Assembly: GCA_003454415.1 (NCBI GenBank)
Contig: DMKG01000070.1
Location: 1,861 to 9,263, forward strand
Length of the DNA stretch: 7,403 bases
Direction: 5' to 3'
From: Alphaproteobacteria bacterium
GTDB lineage: Bacteria > Pseudomonadota > Alphaproteobacteria > UBA11222
Shown here: positions 1-6,926 of the stretch, piece after piece
Position numbering within the stretch: the stretch's first letter is position 1
Layout: every line of letters starts with the position of its first letter
Notes under the pieces: model-generated
The model's database searches: none
What the model was told of the DNA's origin: nothing
Seen by the model: the letters and a program-made list of their open reading frames with translations, nothing else
Made by a program: the position numbers and the translations under genes

Positions 1-1
1 T

Positions 2-883
2 CAGCACCACGTCGCGCAAAACAGGATCGGACAGAATATCGTAAGGCGACTTGATGTTTGCCGCAACCGCGCGGAAGCGAAGTGCGGCGCGGACTCCGGG
101 CGCTTGATCATCGATATTATGTTCGAAGCGGGACTGCGCCAGTTTAGATTCCAGTCTGATGGCGAAGGAAGCGCTTTTCAGCCCCTCCACGCCGTTGAAC
201 AGGCCGATATCCAGCGCAAGCTCGCGGTAACGGTTATCCTGCACCAGATTGACGAGAGAACTCTCGTCGGAGGGATCGCTGGTGAGGATTTTCTTGATGA
301 AACCCGCTTTATCGATCTCTGAATCCAGATCATAGGCTTCAAGAACGGTTTTCAGTAACCGGTAATCCTTGAACAACTCATCTACGCTGGTAACATTGGC
401 TGCGCGGAGTTTGAACGTTTCGATGTCCTTCTTAAATAGTGCGCTATTCGTCACCAGGATTTTCTGTCTGGGCTCCAGCCGCGGATCGCTGAAATGCTTC
501 TCCAGCCTTTCTTCCAGTTTTTGCGCAAACTGCGGGCTCTGGAGTTTCGTAAAACCGTTATAGAGATCAATATCCTCTGCAAGATCGAGAAATCGTTTGT
601 TGATAGACTGGTTCACCACGGATTTGGGATCGGAAAGTTTACTGGTAAGCACTTCCTTTAATCTGTTTATGTCCTTGATATCGTTTTCCAGATCATAAGC
701 TTTGAGGATGATCTTCAACAGGCCCGTATTATTGAACAGGTCCGACTGAAATTTCAGCTTGGCGACATCCGTCTTGAAAGTCGCCAGATCTTTTTTATAA
801 GGCGTGTTAGCGAGGGCCGCAGCCTTTTGCTGCTCCAGCCTGTCCAGTGTCGCATAGGTGGTGAGCGCAGATAACCCAGCCAT
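2..883 (-). CDS. DUF1217-like repeat protein, possibly flagellum-associated (partial, C-terminus beyond the left edge)
   Basis: The reading frame is open from an ATG at 883 to the window edge, giving 294 residues with no stop. A strong ribosome site, AGGGAGG at 890-896, sits 6 bases before the ATG and fixes the start. The protein begins MAGLSALTTYATLD and has no signal peptide or membrane segment. It is rich in charged and helical sequence. A unit recurs: residues 36-70 (containing LLKIILKAYDLENDI) and 157-190 (containing LLKTVLEAYDLDSEI) match closely, and a third unit starts near residue 270 and runs off the edge. Between them, RFLDLAEDIDLYNG (97-110) parallels RYRELALDIGLFNG (218-231). The AYDL/AYGL-type motif followed by a residue block with 'TSxxSD' resembles Pfam DUF1217, an uncharacterised family that I recall lying near flagellar genes in alphaproteobacteria. 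Molecular function is unknown. No flagellar gene is visible here to confirm the link. Confidence 0.75.
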   Translation of the reverse strand, partial: MAGLSALTTYATLDRLEQQKAAALANTPYKKDLATFKTDVAKLKFQSDLFNNTGLLKIILKAYDLENDIKDINRLKEVLTSKLSDPKSVVNQSINKRFLDLAEDIDLYNGFTKLQSPQFAQKLEERLEKHFSDPRLEPRQKILVTNSALFKKDIETFKLRAANVTSVDELFKDYRLLKTVLEAYDLDSEIDKAGFIKKILTSDPSDESSLVNLVQDNRYRELALDIGLFNGVEGLKSASFAIRLESKLAQSRFEHNIDDQAPGVRAALRFRAVAANIKSPYDILSDPVLRDVVL

Positions 884-1026
884 GAAACGCCTCCCTTCCA
901 TGATCGCGTAAATCCTGATCTTATCTCCGATTGAATTAACCAGGAGTGAACGGATTGGGCTTTAATGGCCGCGCCGGCTTGCTTATAGTGGCCGCGACGT
1001 TGCGCCAATTAACGGGGAGGTTAACC
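884..1026. promoter_or_regulatory. Divergent intergenic region between the DUF1217-like gene and the racemase pair
   Basis: These 143 bases separate two genes that point away from each other, so promoters for both should lie here. For the rightward genes, TATAGT at 984-989 is a fair -10 box, with a weak TTTAAT at 961-966 as -35 (17-base spacing). This would give a leader of about 30 bases. No clear operator or promoter for the leftward gene was recognised. The box assignment is inference from spacing only. Confidence 0.3.
1014..1020 (+). promoter_or_regulatory. Ribosome binding site deciding the first racemase start
   Basis: GGGGAGG lies 6 bases before the ATG at 1027. It favours that ATG over an in-frame GTG at 946, because family members begin directly with a 'GPLxGVRIVEL' segment. 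Confidence 0.7.
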
Positions 1027-2187
1027 ATGGGACCATTGGCTGGGGTGAGGATCGTCGAACTGGCGGGGATTGGGCCGGGGCCGATGTGCGCCATGCTGCT
1101 GGCGGATATGGGCGCCGACGTGGTGCGGGTGGACCGCACCGAGGCGGCCGATCTCGGCATGAAACGTGACCCCAAAGGCGATCTGCTGAACCGCGGCCGT
1201 CCCTCGATCGCCGTCGATCTGAAGAAGAAAGAAGGGGTTGAGACGGTGCTGCGGCTGATTGATCAGGCTGACGCAGTGCTGGAGGGTTTTCGCCCTGGCG
1301 TCATGGAGCGTCTGGGTCTTGGTCCGGAGGTGTGCCTGAAGCGAAACGCCAAACTGGTGTATGGGCGAATGACCGGTTGGGGGCAGCATGGCCCTATCGC
1401 GCATGCCGCGGGTCACGACATCAACTACATTTCCATTGTCGGCGCGCTCAATGCGATCGGAACCAAAGACGGCCCGCCAGTGCCGCCTCTCAATCTGGTC
1501 GGGGATTTTGGCGGCGGCGCGCTGTATCTCGCCATGGGGCTGCTGGCGGGGATCATAGAGGCGCGCACTTCCGGCAAGGGTCAGGTCATCGACTGCGCCA
1601 TGACGGAAGGCGCGGCGTCGCTGATGACCATTTTCTACGCCATGAAGGCGATGGGCCGCTGGAGCGAGCAGCGGGGCACCAACGCGATCGACGGCGGCTC
1701 CCATTACTACACGGTCTATGAGACCAAGGATGGCGGTTACGTCTCGGTAGGCTCTATCGAGGCGAAGTTCTATGCGGAATTGCTGGAAAAGAGCGGGCTA
1801 GCCAGGGAGGACAACCTGCCGGGCCAGTTGGACGCTGCGAAATGGCCGGAAATGCGCGAAAAATTGAGCAGGATATTCCGGAGCAAGACCCGCGACGAAT
1901 GGTGCGCAATCATGGAAGGCAGCGATGTCTGCTTTGCGCCCGTGCTTAATCTGGAAGAAAGTATGGCGCATCCTCATAATGTGGCGCGCCAGACTTTTGT
2001 AACGGTGGATGGCGTCACCCAGCCTGCGCCTGCGCCGCGCTTCGATCGCACGAAATGCGAAATCCGCAAACCCCCCTCGGTACCGGGAGAGGATACCGAC
2101 AAGGCGCTTGCGGCCTGGGGTTTCACTGGTGCGGAAATCGCCGTCCTCCACCAGGCAGGCGTCATCAAGCAGAACTCGCGCGATTAG
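1027..2187 (+). CDS. CoA-transferase family III / alpha-methylacyl-CoA racemase, copy 1
   Basis: The 386-residue protein is of the CaiB/BaiF (family III CoA-transferase) fold and most like alpha-methylacyl-CoA racemases. These epimerise 2-methylacyl-CoA thioesters between R and S forms in the cytoplasm, so that branched acyl chains or sterol side chains can enter beta-oxidation. The N-terminus MGPLAGVRIVELAGIGPGP and the VRVDR segment (34-37 region) are typical of the CoA-binding Rossmann part. The racemase catalytic set is present: His130 in AGHDINYIS, Asp160 in NLVGDFGGG and Glu245 in SIEAKFY. These match His126, Asp156 and Glu241 of the mycobacterial enzyme, with a constant offset of 4. 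A formyl-CoA or carnitine CoA-transferase would instead be expected to use a catalytic Asp in a different context. Length fits the family at about 360-390. The gene is the first of a tandem pair, with copy 2 starting 12 bases after its stop. Substrate is unknown. Confidence 0.9.
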   Translation: MGPLAGVRIVELAGIGPGPMCAMLLADMGADVVRVDRTEAADLGMKRDPKGDLLNRGRPSIAVDLKKKEGVETVLRLIDQADAVLEGFRPGVMERLGLGPEVCLKRNAKLVYGRMTGWGQHGPIAHAAGHDINYISIVGALNAIGTKDGPPVPPLNLVGDFGGGALYLAMGLLAGIIEARTSGKGQVIDCAMTEGAASLMTIFYAMKAMGRWSEQRGTNAIDGGSHYYTVYETKDGGYVSVGSIEAKFYAELLEKSGLAREDNLPGQLDAAKWPEMREKLSRIFRSKTRDEWCAIMEGSDVCFAPVLNLEESMAHPHNVARQTFVTVDGVTQPAPAPRFDRTKCEIRKPPSVPGEDTDKALAAWGFTGAEIAVLHQAGVIKQNSRD

Positions 2188-2199
2188 CAGAGGCTGCGG

Positions 2200-3351
2200 A
2201 TGGGGCCGTTATCGGGAGTGAGGATCGTCGAACTTGCCGGCATCGGGCCCAGCCCGATGTGCGCCATGTTGCTCGCGGATATGGGGGCCGATGTGGTGCG
2301 GGTGGACCGCACGGAAGACGCCAAACTGGGCATGCTTCTCAACCCGCGGGTGGAGTTGCGCAACCGCAGCCGGCCGAATGTGGCGATCAACCTGAAAACG
2401 CCGGAAGGGATCGAGGCTCTGTTGCGCTTGGTCGAACGGGCGGATGGGCTGACCGAGGGATTCCGTCCGGGGGTAATGGAGCGGCTGGGCCTTGGCCCGG
2501 AGGTTTGCCTGAAACGCAACCCGAAACTGGTTTACGGTCGGATGACCGGCTGGGGCCAGTATGGGCCGCTTGCTCAGTCCGCAGGTCATGACATCAATTA
2601 TATTTCCATCATCGGCGCACTGGGGGCGATTGGTGAAAAGGACGGGCCGCCGGTGCCGCCGCTCAACCTCGTCGGGGATTTCGGCGGCGGCGGGCTTTAT
2701 CTCGCCATGGGCATGCTGGCGGGGATCATCGAGGCGCGAACCTCCGGCAAGGGGCAGGTGATTGACTGCGCCATGAGCGATGGCGCGGCGTCTTTGATGA
2801 CCATGTTTTACGGTCTGAAGGCGATGGGGCGCTGGAACGACGCGCGCGGCAGCAACACCGTTGACGGCGGCGCGCCCTATTACAGCGTCTATGCCACCAG
2901 AGACGGCAAATATATTTCCGTCGGTTCCGGCGAGGCGCGCTTCTATGCGCTGCTGCTGGAAAAGACCGGGCTGGACAAGGAAAAGGATCTCCCCCACCAG
3001 CATGATTTCGCCGCCTGGCCGGCGATGAAGGCGCGGATGCAGGAAATCTTTCTCACCAAAACCCGCGATGAATGGTGTGAAATCATGGAAGGCAGCGATG
3101 TCTGTTTTGCGCCGGTGCTGGATTTTGATGAAAGCATCCGGCATCCCCATAATGTGGCGCGCCAGACCTTTGTGACAGTGGACGGGATTCCGCAGCCCGC
3201 GCCCGCGCCGCGCTTTGAGCGGACAAAGTCTGAAATCCGCAAGCCGCCTTCCGCGCCCGGCGAGGACACCGACAAAACTCTCGCGGCCTGGGGCTTTTCT
3301 TCAGAGGAAATCTCCGCCCTGCATCAGGCCGGCGCGATCATGCAGGCGTAG
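2200..3351 (+). CDS. CoA-transferase family III / alpha-methylacyl-CoA racemase, copy 2
   Basis: The 383-residue protein is a paralogue of the gene just upstream. A hand alignment of the first 250 residues gives about 193 identities (77%) with no gaps. His130 (AGHDINYIS), Asp160 (NLVGDFGGG) and Glu245 (SGEARFY) are all kept, so it should be active as a 2-methylacyl-CoA racemase or epimerase. The start ATG follows the stop of copy 1 by 12 bases. AGAGG at 2189-2193, inside that gap, serves as a modest ribosome site 6 bases ahead, so both are probably cotranscribed and translationally close. The main divergence from copy 1 is at residues 40-82 and around 211-232, plus the extreme C-terminus. Long stretches with identical protein still differ at synonymous sites (for example GVMERLGLGP at 91-100), which suggests an old duplication with both copies under selection. 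Different substrate preference, or heteromer formation, is possible but not shown. Confidence 0.9.
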   Translation: MGPLSGVRIVELAGIGPSPMCAMLLADMGADVVRVDRTEDAKLGMLLNPRVELRNRSRPNVAINLKTPEGIEALLRLVERADGLTEGFRPGVMERLGLGPEVCLKRNPKLVYGRMTGWGQYGPLAQSAGHDINYISIIGALGAIGEKDGPPVPPLNLVGDFGGGGLYLAMGMLAGIIEARTSGKGQVIDCAMSDGAASLMTMFYGLKAMGRWNDARGSNTVDGGAPYYSVYATRDGKYISVGSGEARFYALLLEKTGLDKEKDLPHQHDFAAWPAMKARMQEIFLTKTRDEWCEIMEGSDVCFAPVLDFDESIRHPHNVARQTFVTVDGIPQPAPAPRFERTKSEIRKPPSAPGEDTDKTLAAWGFSSEEISALHQAGAIMQA

Positions 3352-3382
3352 TTCGTTCCCGCGTGTGAATTGATGTTCCTGC

Positions 3383-3400
3383 GAAGATGGCGCCGTCTTC
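3383..3400. other. Inverted repeat between convergent genes, possible weak terminator
   Basis: GAAGATG and CGTCTTC flank a GCGC loop, giving a 7-pair stem with one T-G wobble. It lies in the 157-base gap (3352-3508) between the convergent racemase pair and the hydrolase gene. There is no T-run on either side, so a role in termination is only suggested by position. Confidence 0.25.
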
Positions 3401-3508
3401 CAGCAGCAGCTTCACATCCCAAACCATACGAGGATCATATATCTGCGAGTAACCCTTGAAATCTGCAGTTCGTTCAGCGCCTGCGGATAAATGTGACGAA
3501 CGTCAGAT

Positions 3509-4603
3509 TCAGGGTGTCAGAAACCAGTTCATCACTTCGGTGTTTTCCTCATTGCTGGGATAGGTGTGGGAGAGATTGGCGATCTGGCGATAGACCACCT
3601 GTGCGCCAAACTCCTGCAACGCAGCGGCCATGGCCTGGGCGTTCGCTGCAGGAAACATCCAGTCAAGGGCGCCATGGGTGATGTGAATGGGCAGGCCCTT
3701 CATCCGTTCCGCGGGAAAAAACTCCAGCAGCAGGGGATGAAAAGAGGCCGCCACAGGCGCAAGGTGGGTATAGGGCTGTTCTCCCTGCAATCCGCTGATA
3801 TAGGTGAAGGTGCCGCCATCGCTCATGCCGGTCAGCAGAATACGCCGCTCATCCACGTTCCAGCGCTCCCGGACATAGGCCAGCATGGACAGCAGGTTCG
3901 GCGTGTCCGTGTCCGGCCCCTGAAGCGCCCAGGTCTGCCCGCGCGAGGAAGGGCTGATCAGAATGGCGCCGCGGCTGCGGGCCGCCCTCAGCCAGCTCCA
4001 GAGAAAGGAGCGGCCATGCCCGCTGCCTCCGTGCAGGGCGAAGATCAGCGGATGGTTTACGGTTTCATCATAGTTTTCCGGGACGAAAAGCGAAAACCCG
4101 CCGCGCGTATCGCCGGTGGTGTTGGTGGAATGCATTACGCCTGTATTGTCGCGCGTCGCCCCGGTTTCCAGTTTCGCCAGAAGCGCCTCATCCTCGCGCT
4201 GGGCTTCATCGAGAAAAAACCTGCTTACCATAGGGATACGTGAAGCAAGGGGATAGAGCAGCTCCTGCGCAAGCGTGGCGTGACGCAGGGCGTAATAGAC
4301 TTCCATCATGCCGTTGGGCGTTTGCCCGACAGAGCGCAGCCCGGTGAAGGCTTTGCAGACCTCTCCCGCAACGGCCTCGATCTGTTTGATGACGGGCTGC
4401 AAATGGGGCGGCCAGACAGGCCCCTGCAGCGCCTGAACACCACGCAGCACTGCCCCGTCCTCATCGCCGAATTTCTCTATAAGCGCGGGAATGCGCGGCG
4501 GATGCATGTGCCGTACGATATAGCTGAGCACATCCAGCGATCTCAGCAGCGGTGGCAGAGCCGCCTGCAGCGCCTCTACCAGGATTTCATTGGAGCCGGT
4601 CAT
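3509..4603 (-). CDS. Serine alpha/beta hydrolase (esterase / PHB-depolymerase-like) with helical N-terminal extension
   Basis: From the ATG at 4603 the protein has 364 residues. The C-terminal two thirds form an alpha/beta-hydrolase. The oxyanion loop is HGGSG (191-195), the nucleophile elbow is GMSDGG with Ser261, the acid is probably Asp314 in HGALDWMFP, and the base is His346 in NLSHTYP. The layout resembles the carboxylesterase/phospholipase and feruloyl-esterase/PHB-depolymerase group (FVPENYDE-PLIFALHGG). It should hydrolyse an ester, but the substrate cannot be read from sequence. Residues 1 to about 150 are an extra, mostly helical region (LVEALQAALPPLLRSLDVL and so on) that plain esterases lack. 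No signal peptide is evident, so it is likely cytoplasmic. An in-frame TTG at 4690 would add 29 residues but has no ribosome site and adds unconserved-looking sequence. The ATG also has only a weak site (GGGCAGA), so the start is less certain than the gene. It converges on the racemase pair and diverges from the kinase. Confidence 0.85.
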   Translation of the reverse strand: MTGSNEILVEALQAALPPLLRSLDVLSYIVRHMHPPRIPALIEKFGDEDGAVLRGVQALQGPVWPPHLQPVIKQIEAVAGEVCKAFTGLRSVGQTPNGMMEVYYALRHATLAQELLYPLASRIPMVSRFFLDEAQREDEALLAKLETGATRDNTGVMHSTNTTGDTRGGFSLFVPENYDETVNHPLIFALHGGSGHGRSFLWSWLRAARSRGAILISPSSRGQTWALQGPDTDTPNLLSMLAYVRERWNVDERRILLTGMSDGGTFTYISGLQGEQPYTHLAPVAASFHPLLLEFFPAERMKGLPIHITHGALDWMFPAANAQAMAAALQEFGAQVVYRQIANLSHTYPSNEENTEVMNWFLTP

Positions 4604-4912
4604 GGTCTGCCCGCGAAGGTTGCTGCGGGAGCGTATCACGGTCAGGGCGGAATGCGAATGCCGCAGTGGTGGGCCAAGCAAATTTCCCAAAAGATGATAT
4701 TCTTGAAATCCGGGAAAATTATTTAATTTTTCCCCATAAAAATAAAGAAATAAAGAATTTATAACAAGATTTAAAATTTAATATGTTTAAAAATTCCCAG
4801 TATAAAATTTAAATAATCTTTCTTATTTCATAATTTTTCAGCGTTTTTACAAAGTATTAAAAATATTAATTCAAATTATTACACAAAATAGGCTGATGGA
4901 GCGTGGCCCCTC
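4604..4912. promoter_or_regulatory. Divergent intergenic region with a strongly AT-rich block
   Basis: This 309-base gap separates the hydrolase (leftward) from the hybrid kinase (rightward) and holds no convincing gene. Positions 4604-4710 have normal composition. Positions 4715-4890 contain only about 25 G or C in 176 bases, a sharp break from both flanks. Such a block is suited to promoter melting, UP-element contacts or binding by an AT-preferring nucleoid protein. Many TATAAT-like strings are present (such as TATAAA at 4801 and TATTAA at 4855), so no single promoter can be picked with confidence. A GGAG at 4898-4901 lies 11 bases before the kinase ATG. Confidence 0.5.
4712..4734. repeat. 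Inverted repeat in the AT-rich intergenic block
   Basis: GGGAAAATTA (4712-4721) and TAATTTTTCCC (4724-4734) are reverse complements apart from one extra T, centred on a TT. It sits between divergent genes, so an operator-like site is as plausible as a hairpin. Related AATT-pyrimidine-CCC strings occur nearby at 4681-4688 and 4792-4798. Confidence 0.4.
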
Positions 4913-6739
4913 ATGGACATGATGACAAACAGAATTAATCTGGAGCTGCTCCGCATCTATATGGATGCAAGGCGGCGCTATGTTCCGTTGATGCTTGTCC
5001 TGTTGCTGGTGACGGCAATAGTCACCACCAGTTCTCAATCGATGTGGAAATCTGTTCTCTGGATCATGCTGATGCTGGCGGTCAGCGTCGCGGGTCTGGA
5101 GTTGTACAAACGATTTCCGGATGCGCCCGAAAACGCTTCTGACCGCCGCGCATGGACATTCTGGATCATTCTGCATCGGGTTGTGGGAGGCGTCACCATT
5201 GGAAGCCTGGTGATCTGGGCCTGGAATCCCGCCGAACCTGCGCAAAATCTGATCCTGGTTATCCTGATAGCGGTGCAGATTCCGCTTTATGCAATGACAG
5301 GCGGCATCGTGCTGGCGATTTTTTATTTCGAACAGATCTTTCCCACCGTAGCCGTTGCTTACGGCGCGTGGAAATTGGCAAGTGAATGGGGGGAGCCCCA
5401 GATATTGTTTCCTGTGTTGTATTATCTTGGCTTTGCCATGGTGCTGCCTGTTTTTCTATCCCGCATAGTCCGTAAGGCGATCGCCATGCAGATCGGATTG
5501 GATGAGGCGCGTATCGCCGCCGAGGCCGCGAGCGAAGCCAAAAGCAATTTTCTTTCAGCCATGAGTCATGAAATTCGCACGCCGTTGAACGCCATCATTG
5601 GCATGAACGGACTGTTACTGGATTCCCGGCTAACGGAAGAGCAGCAGAAATACGCTCTGTCTGCAAGGAACGCCGGGGCGCATCTGCTGCATGTGGTGAA
5701 CAGCATCCTCGACTATAATAAGCTGCTGGCCGGACGCATTGAACTGGAGAGCGTCGATTTTGACCTTGTGAAGGAGGTCGAAGGATTGGTGAGCATGCTG
5801 GGCGCCGATTCCGCGGCGAAGGAAATGGAGTTCAGTTATGCCATAGGCGCCGATGTCCCTCGCTATCTGCGGGGGGATATCGCCAGGCTGCGTCAGCTGA
5901 TTTTGAATCTCGTTGGCAACGCCATCAAATTTACGGAACGCGGTTCGATCCGGGTCATCATTTCGCTTGCGCCCGATGGGATGCAGACACAAGCGGGAAA
6001 GATCATCTTAAACACAGTTGTGATCGACACTGGCATCGGCATTCCATCTGAAAAAATACCGATACTCTTTAAGGAGTTTTCGCAGGCTGATGTGTCGACT
6101 ACCAGAATCTACGGCGGTACGGGTCTTGGTCTTGCGATCTGCAAACGGATCGTGGAACTGATGCAGGGGGATATTGGCGTGGAGAGCGCCCCAGGGGTGG
6201 GCAGTATATTCTGGTTCACCCTGCCCCTGGAAATCTCGGATCAGGCTGCTTTACCCGGGAAAGCCCAGGAACTCGTCATCGAGGAGGAGACTCTCCAGCT
6301 TCGCGTATTGGTGGCGGAGGACAATCCCAGCAATCAGCTTCTGATCAGCAAAATCCTGGAAAAACTCAACTGCATCTATTCTATTGCAAATAATGGCAAG
6401 GAGGCGGTTGAAGCCGTGGCGGGCGGAGGCCAGTTCGATCTGGTGCTGATGGATATGCACATGCCGGTCATGGATGGCCTGGCGGCGACTCGGCTGATCC
6501 GCGCCTTGCCAGGCCCTGAGAGAAGGCTGCCGATCATTGCGCTTACGGCGGACGCCATGGGCGAGGTGCGCGCTAAACTGCTTGATGCTGGCATGAATGA
6601 TTATCTGAGCAAACCAGTCCATGTCGCCACCTTATACGAGAAGCTCATGCATTGGGGGACAATAGCCCTGCAGCAGTCCCAACATCCCGATTGCGACAGA
6701 ATTGAAAATACCCAGGACCCCAAGCCTGTTGTGGCGTGA
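4913..6739 (+). CDS. Membrane-bound hybrid sensor histidine kinase with receiver domain
   Basis: This 608-residue protein senses an unknown signal, autophosphorylates on His and passes the phosphate to its own Asp. Residues 24-186 hold about five or six hydrophobic helices (roughly 24-41, 47-64, 83-104, 112-129, 131-150, 163-183) with very short loops, so the signal is probably sensed in or at the inner membrane. A short linker, with no PAS or HAMP seen, leads to a dimerisation/phosphoacceptor domain with His219 in SHEIRTPLN. The ATPase domain follows: N box NLVGNAIKF (332-340), G1 DTGIGIP (372-378), F box around FKEFSQ, and G2 GGTGLGLAI (401-409). The receiver (463-583) has Glu469/Asp470, phosphoacceptor Asp514 in [10 protein letters not shown], Thr545 and Lys567. 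All key residues are intact. There is no HPt domain, so a separate phosphotransfer protein is likely needed. No response regulator is adjacent. The ATG at 4913 was chosen for the GGAG at 4898-4901. ATGs at 4919 and 4922 are alternatives. Confidence 0.93.
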   Translation: MDMMTNRINLELLRIYMDARRRYVPLMLVLLLVTAIVTTSSQSMWKSVLWIMLMLAVSVAGLELYKRFPDAPENASDRRAWTFWIILHRVVGGVTIGSLVIWAWNPAEPAQNLILVILIAVQIPLYAMTGGIVLAIFYFEQIFPTVAVAYGAWKLASEWGEPQILFPVLYYLGFAMVLPVFLSRIVRKAIAMQIGLDEARIAAEAASEAKSNFLSAMSHEIRTPLNAIIGMNGLLLDSRLTEEQQKYALSARNAGAHLLHVVNSILDYNKLLAGRIELESVDFDLVKEVEGLVSMLGADSAAKEMEFSYAIGADVPRYLRGDIARLRQLILNLVGNAIKFTERGSIRVIISLAPDGMQTQAGKIILNTVVIDTGIGIPSEKIPILFKEFSQADVSTTRIYGGTGLGLAICKRIVELMQGDIGVESAPGVGSIFWFTLPLEISDQAALPGKAQELVIEEETLQLRVLVAEDNPSNQLLISKILEKLNCIYSIANNGKEAVEAVAGGGQFDLVLMDMHMPVMDGLAATRLIRALPGPERRLPIIALTADAMGEVRAKLLDAGMNDYLSKPVHVATLYEKLMHWGTIALQQSQHPDCDRIENTQDPKPVVA

Positions 6740-6821
6740 CGAGAATTTCTGAGGGGAGATCGCGCAGCTTAACGTGCGAAGCGAAAGAGGCGAACAGGGC
6801 AGGGCGCCACAGTGGACGCCT

Positions 6822-6860
6822 CCCTGCTTCTCCTTGGTCGAGACGTGAGGAGAAACAGGG
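6822..6860. terminator. Hairpin between convergent genes, likely bidirectional terminator
   Basis: CCCTGCTTCTCCT (6822-6834) and AGGAGAAACAGGG (6848-6860) pair over 13 positions with one C-A mismatch and a 13-base loop. A smaller hairpin (GGCG...CGCC, 6803-6820) sits just before it. The kinase ends at 6739 and the VWA gene ends at 6927 from the other side, so the location suits a shared terminator. No T-run follows on either strand, which weakens the call. Nothing else was recognised in the 187-base gap 6740-6926. Confidence 0.45.
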
Positions 6861-6926
6861 GGCCGGGAAGATCAGAAGATATGGTTATCCCTGAACCAAG
6901 CGCCGAAGCGCGCGGATCCTGACGGT

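Noticed and set aside
946..1026. GTG start at 946 extending racemase copy 1 by 27 residues
   Set aside because: The ATG at 1027 has GGGGAGG at ideal spacing and begins exactly where copy 2 and the family begin; the extension overlaps the likely promoter.
1021..3150. Long minus-strand open frames opposite the racemase genes (1021-1704 and 2209-3150)
   Set aside because: They are antisense to well-supported genes, rich in Arg, His and Gln as expected for reversed GC-biased codons, and have no recognisable domains. Both exist because the two sense genes are paralogous.
1027..3351. Racemase pair as the two subunits of a heteromeric CoA-transferase
   Set aside because: Both proteins are full-length, closely similar and carry the whole racemase catalytic set, so each should be active alone; a heteromer is not required.
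4604..4690. TTG start at 4690 extending the hydrolase by 29 residues
   Set aside because: No ribosome site precedes it and the added residues look like translated noncoding DNA.
3566..4726. Plus-strand open frames opposite the hydrolase (3566-4243 and 4280-4726)
   Set aside because: They are shadows of the hydrolase, whose catalytic motifs are unmistakable on the other strand.
4712..4890. CtrA-type sites (TTAA-N7-TTAA) in the AT-rich block
   Set aside because: Several TTAA pairs occur but those checked have spacings of 3, 5 or 12, not 7, and TTAA is expected by chance in such sequence.
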